Below, in pieces: positions 1 to 5,058 of a stretch of 5,058 nucleotides of DNA. Source of the stretch: Verrucomicrobia bacterium UBA3214 (GTDB taxonomy: Bacteria; Verrucomicrobiota; Kiritimatiellia; RFP12; UBA1067); assembly GCA_002363575.1 (NCBI GenBank), contig DEWI01000077.1, positions 1 to 5,058 of the forward strand, in the 5' to 3' direction. The position numbers and the translations under genes are program-made. The first letter of the stretch is position 1. Each line of letters begins with the position of its first letter. The notes below the pieces were generated by a model. The model worked only from the letters and a program-made list of their open reading frames with translations. It did not search any database and had not been told where the DNA came from.

Positions 1-1059
1 GCCGCGATGTATCTCGCGGCGGTGGAGGCCGGCGCCGGTTGCGTCGATTGCGCGATCTCCACGCTCTCGTCGTTCTCTTCGCAGCCGCCGACGGAAAGCG
101 TGGTCTCGATTCTGGAATCCGTCGGCTTCGATTGCGGGCTCGATCGCAAACTGCTCGGCGAGATAAACGCCTACTTCAAGGCTTTGAAAGCGAAGCGCGA
201 GCCGGCGAGCGCGGCGCGCGTAGAGCCGGTCGATGCTGGCGTGCTGGTGCATGCGATCCCCGGCGGCATGATTTCCAATCTCCGCTCGCAGCTCGCGCAG
301 CAGGATGCGCTGGACCGTCTCGACGACGTGCTGGCGGAGCTGCCGAAGACGCGCGCGGACATGGGGTATCCGCCGCTTGTGACGCCGACCTCGCAGATCG
401 TCGGCGTGCAGAGCGTCTTGAACGTGCTCTCGGGCGAGCGCTATTCCATGGTCACCGACGAGACGCGGCGCTACGCCGCCGGCTACTACGGGCGCACGCC
501 CGCGCCGATCAAGCCTGCGCTGCGCAAGCGGCTCTGCGGGGATTTGGCGCCGATCAAATGCCGCCCTGCCGATCTGCTCAAGCCCGGCCTTGTGAAAGCG
601 GCCGAAGAACTGCCTCCGAATACGATTCGCGCGGAAGAAGACATTCTCTCCTACGCGCTTTTCCCTGAAGTCGCGCTCGGCTATTTCAAGTGGCGCAACG
701 CCGATCCGGCGAAGCGCGAGCCCATCCCCGCAGATGTCGAGGAAGCGGGCAAGGCGGCCGCGTCCGCCGCCGCCGCCGCTCCCGCCGCGGCTTCTGCACC
801 CGCAGCGGCCGCGGCGCCCGCCGCATCCGGCACTCCGGTGCTGGCGCCGCTCAACGGCACGTTCTACCGCTCCGACGCGCCCGGCAAGCCGCAGATGGCG
901 GCCGATGGCGCGGACGTCGCCGCCGGCGACGCGGTCTGCGTAGTCGAAGCGATGAAGCTCTTCAACCCGATCAAGGCGCCGTGCGCCGGCAAGATCACAT
1001 TCCTTGTCGAGCATGGCAAGGGCGTTTCGAAGGGGCAGACGCTCGCGGTCGTCGCGTAA
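1..1059 (+). CDS. Biotin-dependent carboxyltransferase/decarboxylase subunit (oxaloacetate decarboxylase alpha / pyruvate carboxylase subunit B type), C-terminal part
   Basis: The reading frame is open from base 1, so the start and most of the catalytic TIM barrel lie upstream; the Met codon at 7 is internal. Seen: the last barrel strand and active-site loop (YLAAVEAG, VDCAIS, SSQPPTES, about 10-99), then the conserved carboxyltransferase C-terminal domain (GGMISNL at about 262-282; GYPPLVTPTSQIVG at about 364-405), an Ala/Pro linker (754-831) and a biotinyl domain (835-1056) with the motif EAMKL, whose Lys at 955-957 is the expected biotinylation site. This family moves a carboxyl group between carboxybiotin and pyruvate/oxaloacetate, either in the cytoplasm or as the alpha subunit of the membrane Na+-pumping oxaloacetate decarboxylase. 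Which of these applies, or a methylmalonyl-CoA transcarboxylase 5S-like role, cannot be decided because no beta/gamma pump subunit or biotin carboxylase gene is in view. Odd points: Ser (76-78) replaces the usual active-site Thr, and the biotin domain looks AccB-like. Family assignment is firm; substrate is not. Confidence 0.88.
   Translation, partial: AAMYLAAVEAGAGCVDCAISTLSSFSSQPPTESVVSILESVGFDCGLDRKLLGEINAYFKALKAKREPASAARVEPVDAGVLVHAIPGGMISNLRSQLAQQDALDRLDDVLAELPKTRADMGYPPLVTPTSQIVGVQSVLNVLSGERYSMVTDETRRYAAGYYGRTPAPIKPALRKRLCGDLAPIKCRPADLLKPGLVKAAEELPPNTIRAEEDILSYALFPEVALGYFKWRNADPAKREPIPADVEEAGKAAASAAAAAPAAASAPAAAAAPAASGTPVLAPLNGTFYRSDAPGKPQMAADGADVAAGDAVCVVEAMKLFNPIKAPCAGKITFLVEHGKGVSKGQTLAVVA
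754..831 (+). other. Ala/Pro-rich interdomain linker (low-complexity coding stretch)
   Basis: About 26 codons encode almost only Ala with scattered Pro and Ser, built largely from gcc/gcg/gca triplets. It joins the carboxyltransferase domain to the biotinyl domain. Such flexible linkers let the biotin arm swing between active sites in biotin carboxylases and OAD alpha subunits. The repetitive GC tract could vary in length between strains. Confidence 0.8.
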
Positions 1060-1064
1060 ACGTC

Positions 1065-1078
1065 GCGCGCCGGCGCGC
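1065..1078. repeat. 14-bp perfect GC palindrome downstream of the biotin enzyme gene
   Basis: The 14 bases gcgcgccggcgcgc read identically on both strands and begin six bases after the stop codon at 1057-1059. It has no spacer, so a hairpin would be short, and no T-run follows, so it is not a classical intrinsic terminator. It may slow or end transcription between the two genes, or be a chance product of high GC content. Confidence 0.4.
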
Positions 1079-1142
1079 CGCTCCGCCAGAAAGCTTGAAT
1101 CATCCATAGAACAAAGCCTGCGAAAATCAACACTCTACTGCT

Positions 1143-1148
1143 AGGAGG
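1143..1148 (+). promoter_or_regulatory. Perfect Shine-Dalgarno site for the glycogen synthase
   Basis: AGGAGG lies five bases before the ATG at 1154 and decides that start. The preceding ~50 bases (about 1090-1140) are clearly richer in A/T than the surrounding coding DNA, as expected of a leader or promoter region, but I could not find a convincing -35/-10 pair. Confidence 0.9.
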
Positions 1149-1153
1149 CAAAA

Positions 1154-2668
1154 ATGTCGAAGGACAAACCGCGGATATTGATTGTTACGCCGGAGATCAC
1201 GTATCTTCCGGAGGGTATGGGCAACCTTGCGGGAAAAATGTCGGCGAAGGCAGGCGGCATGGCCGACGTCTCCGCTTCCCTCGTGCAGGCGCTTTACGAA
1301 CTTGGCGCGGACGTGCATGTCGCGCTGCCGCACTACCGCCGCATGTTCCACGTCGAGACCGCGCAGCTCGTCGCCTCCGAACTGCGCAAGTACAAGAGCC
1401 ACCTTCCCGACGAGCACATCCACCTCGCCGAGGACAGGTGCTTCTACTACCGCGACACGGTGTATTCGCGCGGCGACGGCAATATCAAGCTCGCGCTCGC
1501 GTTCCAGCGCGAAGTGATCAACAACATAATTCCGCACGTCCAGCCGGATCTCGTGCATTGCAACGACTGGATGACCGGACTCGTGCCGGCGGCGTGCCGC
1601 CGCGAGGGCATACCGGCGCTGTTCACCGTCCACAACATCCACACGCAGAAGCTCACGCTCGCGCAGGTCGAAGACGCAGGCATCGACGCGGCGGAGTTCT
1701 GGATGAATCTATACTACTCCTATCCGCCGTACTCCTACGAAGAGAGCCGCGACCACAACCAGGTCGATTTGCAGGCTTCCGGCGTGTTCGCGTCGCACTT
1801 CATCAACACCGTCTCCCCGACTTTCCTCCAGGAAATCGTCAATGGCTGGCATTCTTTCGTGCCGGACTCCATACGCAACGAGATGCGCGGCAAGTTCAAC
1901 GCCGGCTGCGCTGCCGGCATCCTGAACGCCCCGGACCCCTCCGACAACCCGGAGACGGACGACAAGATCCCGTTCAAGTACGGGCCCGGCAACCATCGCG
2001 AAATGAAGCGCCAGAACAAGCTCGCGCTCCAGCACGCTCTCGGCCTCGAGGAGAATCCCGATGCGCCGCTGTTCTTCTGGCCGTCGCGTCTCGACCCCGT
2101 GCAGAAGGGCCCGCAGCTGCTTACGGACATCACCTACCGCTTCCTCGACAAGTACCACGCGCAAGGCGCGCAGCTGGCGATCATCGCCAACGGCCCGTAC
2201 CAGCAGCCGTTCTGGGACATACAGTCGTTCCACGGCATTTCCAACCGCCTCGCAGTGCATGATTTCGACGGCCGCCTTTCGCAGCTCGGTTTCGCGGCGT
2301 CCGACTTCACGCTCATGCCGAGTCTTTTCGAGCCGTGCGGGCTTCCGCAGATGCAGGCGCCCATCTACGGGTCGCTTGCGATCGCGCACAACACCGGCGG
2401 CCTCCACGACACCGTCTTCCCGCTCGACTGGAACAACTCGCGCGGCAACGGCTTCGTTTTCGACAATTACGACTCTGCCGGACTGATGTGGGCCATGGAG
2501 CAGGCGATGCAGTTCTACATGCAGCCGGCCGAAGTGCGCGAGCGCGAGATTTCCCGCATCATGGTCGATGCGCTCGGCCGTTTCTCTCACAAGGAAGTCG
2601 CGCGCCAGTACATCGAGCTGTACGAGAAGATGCTCGACCGTCCTCTCGTCAAGCGCGAAGTGTTCTGA
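1154..2668 (+). CDS. glgA: Glycogen/starch synthase, GT5 family, atypical subtype
   Basis: Transfers glucose from ADP-glucose (possibly UDP-glucose) to the non-reducing end of an alpha-1,4-glucan in the cytoplasm. The 504 residues form the two Rossmann-like halves of a GT-B enzyme. In the N-terminal half: a start strand RILIVTPE (7-14), the sugar-nucleotide loop KAGGMADV (K32-V39), HCNDW (135-139), TVSPTFLQEI and GILN (255-258). In the C-terminal half: SRL...QKG (R312, K318), the signature SLFEPCGLPQ with catalytic-type E393 and C395, and TGGLHDTV (from T414). These correspond to E. coli GlgA K15, R300, K305, E377 and C379 by my hand alignment. Odd points: about 12 extra residues separate the first strand from the KxGG loop, and the Arg-Lys spacing is one residue longer than in E. 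coli. Length is near the usual 475-500. No glgB, glgC or glgP is adjacent. ATG follows a perfect AGGAGG. Family call is strong; donor sugar and exact role are inferred. Confidence 0.9.
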   Translation: MSKDKPRILIVTPEITYLPEGMGNLAGKMSAKAGGMADVSASLVQALYELGADVHVALPHYRRMFHVETAQLVASELRKYKSHLPDEHIHLAEDRCFYYRDTVYSRGDGNIKLALAFQREVINNIIPHVQPDLVHCNDWMTGLVPAACRREGIPALFTVHNIHTQKLTLAQVEDAGIDAAEFWMNLYYSYPPYSYEESRDHNQVDLQASGVFASHFINTVSPTFLQEIVNGWHSFVPDSIRNEMRGKFNAGCAAGILNAPDPSDNPETDDKIPFKYGPGNHREMKRQNKLALQHALGLEENPDAPLFFWPSRLDPVQKGPQLLTDITYRFLDKYHAQGAQLAIIANGPYQQPFWDIQSFHGISNRLAVHDFDGRLSQLGFAASDFTLMPSLFEPCGLPQMQAPIYGSLAIAHNTGGLHDTVFPLDWNNSRGNGFVFDNYDSAGLMWAMEQAMQFYMQPAEVREREISRIMVDALGRFSHKEVARQYIELYEKMLDRPLVKREVF

Positions 2669-2715
2669 TCGCCCCCCCGCGATCCCTCGCCGTAAGCACA
2701 CAACGAATAATCAGT

Positions 2716-2725
2716 AAACCGGTTT
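2716..2725. promoter_or_regulatory. 10-bp perfect palindrome in the ribosome-binding position of guaA
   Basis: The sequence aaaccggttt is its own reverse complement and ends three bases before the ATG of guaA, where a Shine-Dalgarno site would normally be. No AGGAGG-like sequence is seen in the 60-base gap. It could be a small operator or chance. The same gap also contains a run of seven C at 2672-2678. Confidence 0.3.
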
Positions 2726-2728
2726 CAT

Positions 2729-4270
2729 ATGGCAATCGAGCGCATAGCGATTCTCGACTACGGCAGTCAATATACCCAATTGATAGCGCGCAGAATACGC
2801 GAGCAGAATGTTTACAGCGAAATCCTGCCGTTCGGGACGGCGGCTGAGAAGTTGCGCGCCGATCTCCCGGCGGGCATAATACTTTCCGGCGGACCGGACA
2901 GCGTTTTCGAGCCGGGCGCGCCCGGCATCGACGAAGGGATATTCTCGCTTGGCGTGCCCGTGCTGGGCATATGCTACGGCATGCAGCTCATGAGCCGCAC
3001 GCTCGGCGGCGAAGTCGCCAAGGGCGAGACGCGCGAATACGGCAAGACGGAGATCGAGGCGCAGCCGGGGAACGACCTCTTCACGGGCATGCCCGCGCGC
3101 TTCACCGTCTGGATGTCGCACGGCGACAGAGTCGAGCGAATCCCCGCCGGCTTCAAGGTTTCCGCCACCAGCGCAAACTGCCCGTACGCGGCGATACGCG
3201 ACGAGGCGCGGCGCTTCTACGCGTTGCAATTCCATCCGGAAGTCGCGCACACGCAGTTCGGCAGCCAAATCATCTCCAACTTCCTTTTCAAGGTCTGCGG
3301 ATGCGCCGGAAGCTGGAAGATGGAGGATTGGATAGCCGCCACTGTCGAAAACCTCCGCAAGACGATAGGCGGCGACGAAGTCGTCCTCGGCCTCTCCGGA
3401 GGCGTGGATTCCTCCGTCGTGGCCGTGCTGCTCCACAAGGCGATCGGCAGGCGGTTGCACTGCATCTTCGTCGATAACGGCCTGCTGCGCCACGGCGAAG
3501 CGCGCGAAGTCGAGGAGATGTTCAGCAAGCGCCTTGGCCTGGATCTGCATGTCGCGAGGGCGGCGCAGCGCTTCTACGCGGCGCTCCGCGGCGTGGAAGA
3601 ACCGGAAGAAAAGCGCAAGATCATCGGGCGCGAGTTCATCAACGTCTTTGCGGAAGAGGCGCGCAAATTCCGCTCCTGCCGGTTTCTCGCGCAGGGCACG
3701 ATATATCCCGACGTGATCGAAAGCTCGAGTGCGAAGAAAGGCCCCAGCCAGACAATCAAGAGCCACCACAACGTCGGCGGCCTCCCTCCGGATCTCAAGT
3801 TCGAGCTTGTGGAGCCGCTTCGTGACCTTTTCAAGGACGAAGTCCGCGCGGTGGGGCGCGCGCTCGGCATGGCCGCCGAGCTTCTCGACCGCCAGCCGTT
3901 CCCCGGCCCCGGGCTTGGCGTGCGCGTGCTTGGCGAAGTCACCGAAGAGAAAGTGAAGCTCCTCCAGCAGGCCGATCTGCGCGTGCAGGAGGAGATACGC
4001 AAGCTCCCGGACTACAAGTCGATATGGCAGACTTTCGCGGTATTGCTGCCCGTGCGCTCCGTCGGCGTGATGGGCGACCAGCGCACCTACGAATGGACGT
4101 GCGCAGTGCGCTCCGTCGATTCCGTCGATGCGATGACGGCGGACTGGACGCGCATACCCTACGATACCCTAGCGACGATTTCGAACAGGATAATAAACGA
4201 GGTCCGCGGGATAAACCGCGTCGTTTACGATATATCGTCCAAACCCCCGGCGACGATAGAATGGGAGTGA
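2729..4270 (+). CDS. guaA: GMP synthase (glutamine-hydrolysing)
   Basis: Makes GMP from XMP, glutamine and ATP (yielding Glu, AMP and PPi), the last step of guanine nucleotide synthesis, in the cytoplasm. All three parts are present in the 513 residues. The class I glutamine amidotransferase domain (about 4-190) has ILDYGSQYTQLI, SGGPDSV, the nucleophile C82 in GICYGMQ, and H169/E171 in FHPEV. The ATP-pyrophosphatase domain has the PP-loop SGGVDSS (223-229) and the segments PDVIESSS and IKSHHNVGGLP. The C-terminal dimerisation/XMP-binding domain has QPFPGPGLGVRVLGE (from Q389), MGDQRTYEW and the typical ending KPPATIEWE. Length matches the family (about 510-525), and no key residue is missing. 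The start is fixed by an in-frame TAA at 2708-2710 with no alternative start codon between; the Shine-Dalgarno site is poor. The gap from the glycogen synthase is 60 bases. No guaB is in view. Isoleucine is coded by ATA 19 times out of 35, unlike the two upstream genes. Confidence 0.98.
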   Translation: MAIERIAILDYGSQYTQLIARRIREQNVYSEILPFGTAAEKLRADLPAGIILSGGPDSVFEPGAPGIDEGIFSLGVPVLGICYGMQLMSRTLGGEVAKGETREYGKTEIEAQPGNDLFTGMPARFTVWMSHGDRVERIPAGFKVSATSANCPYAAIRDEARRFYALQFHPEVAHTQFGSQIISNFLFKVCGCAGSWKMEDWIAATVENLRKTIGGDEVVLGLSGGVDSSVVAVLLHKAIGRRLHCIFVDNGLLRHGEAREVEEMFSKRLGLDLHVARAAQRFYAALRGVEEPEEKRKIIGREFINVFAEEARKFRSCRFLAQGTIYPDVIESSSAKKGPSQTIKSHHNVGGLPPDLKFELVEPLRDLFKDEVRAVGRALGMAAELLDRQPFPGPGLGVRVLGEVTEEKVKLLQQADLRVQEEIRKLPDYKSIWQTFAVLLPVRSVGVMGDQRTYEWTCAVRSVDSVDAMTADWTRIPYDTLATISNRIINEVRGINRVVYDISSKPPATIEWE

Positions 4271-4274
4271 AGAA

Positions 4275-4309
4275 GCCGGGCGCATGCCGCTTCGGCGCGC
4301 GCGCCCGGC
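4275..4309 (+). terminator. GC-rich nested hairpin just after guaA (possible terminator without T-run)
   Basis: A perfect 9-bp inverted repeat (gccgggcgc at 4275-4283, gcgcccggc at 4301-4309) encloses a second 4-bp stem (gccg 4286-4289 with cggc 4293-4296, loop ctt). It starts four bases after the guaA stop (4268-4270). No U-tract follows, so classical intrinsic termination is not supported; it may act as a 3' mRNA-stabilising stem or a weak or Rho-assisted terminator. Smaller stems (ggcg/cgcc at 4310-4321; gcgc/gcgc at 4356-4366) lie further along the same gap. Confidence 0.4.
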
Positions 4310-4383
4310 GGCGTCTGCGCCCCGCATGACCCGCCGGCAATCCGCCATGCGGCGTGCGCTTCGCGCGGTGCCGATTTCTAGCC

Positions 4384-5058
4384 ATGAAAGAACTTTTGAC
4401 GGTAGCGGGGCAGGTCTGGATACTCTTCGCGCTGATCGGCGCGGGGGCGGCGTGCAGATGGGCGCGCCTCCTGGACGAGGCGGCGGTGAAGGGGATTGTC
4501 AATCTCCTTGTGATGGTCGTAACGCCCTGCCTCATCGTCGATGTGTTCCAGCGGCCTTTCGACGGCGCCATGCTAGGCCAGCTCGCCCTCGCATTCGCTG
4601 TCGCGGCCGTCATACACATGGCGCTAGCATGCGCGACGACGTGGTGCGTGCGCGGCGGCGGGGAGGCGCGGCGTCCAGTGCTGCGCCTGGCGATCGCATT
4701 CTCCAACGCCGGCTTCATGGGAATACCGCTGGAGCAGGCGATCCTCGGCGAGCGCGGCGTCTTTTTCGGGATAGCATACGTCGTCATGTTCAATCTCTTC
4801 ATGTGGAGCTGGGGGATCGGGCAGATGCGCCCGCGCGCCGCCGGCGGCGTGCGCAGCCTGGAGATTTTCGTGAATCCCGGCACGGTGGGGCTTGCGTGCG
4901 GTCTGGCGCTCTTCCTTTCGCGCACGCAGTTGCCGGACGCGCTGGCCACGCCGGTGGAGCTGCTGGCCTCGCTGAACACGCCGCTCGCGATGCTCGCGAT
5001 AGGCTTCTATCTCGCCGGCGCGAAGCTGCGCGCCGTCGCGCGCAGCGCTTCGGCGTAC
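4384..5058 (+). CDS. AEC family (auxin efflux carrier-like) transporter, N-terminal part
   Basis: An open frame of 225 codons runs from ATG 4384 to the end of the window with no stop. It encodes a hydrophobic inner-membrane protein. Probable membrane segments by eye: about 8-24, 37-55, 65-88, 99-121, 126-146, 166-180 and 191-213. Family-typical segments are TPCLIVDVF (47-55), FSNAGFMGIPL (106-116), NPGTVGL (164-170) and the stretch ending LNTPLAMLAIGFYLAG (197-212). Full AEC proteins are usually about 300-320 residues with ten membrane segments, so roughly a quarter to a third is missing on the right. Bacterial members move small organic anions such as malate or malonate, but the substrate here cannot be read from the sequence. 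ATG 4384 is chosen because it gives a normal short N-terminus; a GTG at 4354 is possible and an in-frame TGA at 4327 limits extension. No Shine-Dalgarno site is evident. It lies 113 bases after guaA. Confidence 0.85.
   Translation, partial: MKELLTVAGQVWILFALIGAGAACRWARLLDEAAVKGIVNLLVMVVTPCLIVDVFQRPFDGAMLGQLALAFAVAAVIHMALACATTWCVRGGGEARRPVLRLAIAFSNAGFMGIPLEQAILGERGVFFGIAYVVMFNLFMWSWGIGQMRPRAAGGVRSLEIFVNPGTVGLACGLALFLSRTQLPDALATPVELLASLNTPLAMLAIGFYLAGAKLRAVARSASAY

Noticed and set aside
39..668. 209-codon + strand frame inside the biotin enzyme gene
   Set aside because: An out-of-frame, Arg/Ala-rich shadow of the carboxyltransferase coding sequence.
754..831. Candidate tandem repeat or CRISPR-like tract
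   Set aside because: It is an in-frame Ala/Pro linker of GCN codons, not a regular repeat with spacers.
1095..1140. Possible promoter (TTGAAT at 1095-1100) ahead of the glycogen synthase
   Set aside because: There is no acceptable -10 hexamer at 16-18 bases spacing. The region is A/T-richer, but a specific promoter cannot be supported.
1709..2701. 330-codon open frame on the - strand opposite the glycogen synthase
   Set aside because: It is antisense to a gene with full GT5 motifs. The predicted protein is rich in Arg, Val, Glu and Leu with no recognisable domain, as expected from the reverse reading of GC-rich codons.
2711..3769. 352-codon open frame on the - strand opposite guaA
   Set aside because: It lies opposite unmistakable GMP synthase sequence and shows no family motifs; long shadow frames are common at this GC content.
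3939..4979. 346-codon open frame on the - strand spanning the guaA end and the AEC gene
   Set aside because: It overlaps two supported + strand genes and encodes a low-complexity Arg/Ser/Pro-rich protein. The + strand AEC frame has clear membrane segments and family motifs.

Overview
The window is GC-rich and coding-dense. It holds four genes, all on the + strand: the C-terminal part of a biotin-dependent carboxyltransferase or decarboxylase subunit (1-1059), a complete glycogen/starch synthase of an atypical GT5 subtype (1154-2668), a complete GMP synthase guaA (2729-4270), and the first ~225 residues of an AEC-family (auxin efflux carrier-like) membrane transporter that runs off the right edge (4384-5058). 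Gaps are short (94, 60 and 113 bases). I see no tRNA, rRNA, CRISPR array, insertion sequence, phage gene or other mobile element.

The organism is a GC-rich bacterium. The glycogen synthase carries an extended segment ahead of its KxGG motif and a longer SRL...QKG loop, and the carboxyltransferase resembles those of Na+-pump oxaloacetate decarboxylases or two-subunit pyruvate carboxylases. From recollection of similar proteins this fits the Verrucomicrobiota/Kiritimatiellota/Lentisphaerota neighbourhood or some delta-proteobacteria. That is a low-confidence inference and no marker gene settles it.

The genes do not form one obvious pathway. The first acts at the pyruvate/oxaloacetate node, glgA-type synthase builds storage glucan, guaA makes GMP from XMP, and the AEC protein probably exports or exchanges a small organic anion. 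The shared strand and short gaps allow co-transcription but do not prove it. Only the glycogen synthase has a perfect Shine-Dalgarno sequence. guaA has a 10-bp palindrome where its ribosome site would be, and a GC-rich nested hairpin follows its stop.

This is mostly an ordinary housekeeping region and I find no convincing new system. The points worth a second look are an acetyl-CoA-carboxylase (AccB)-style biotin domain with a 'thumb' on an OAD/PycB-type subunit, a Ser in place of that family's active-site Thr, the divergent glycogen synthase, and a sharp change in isoleucine codon choice (ATA) starting at guaA.
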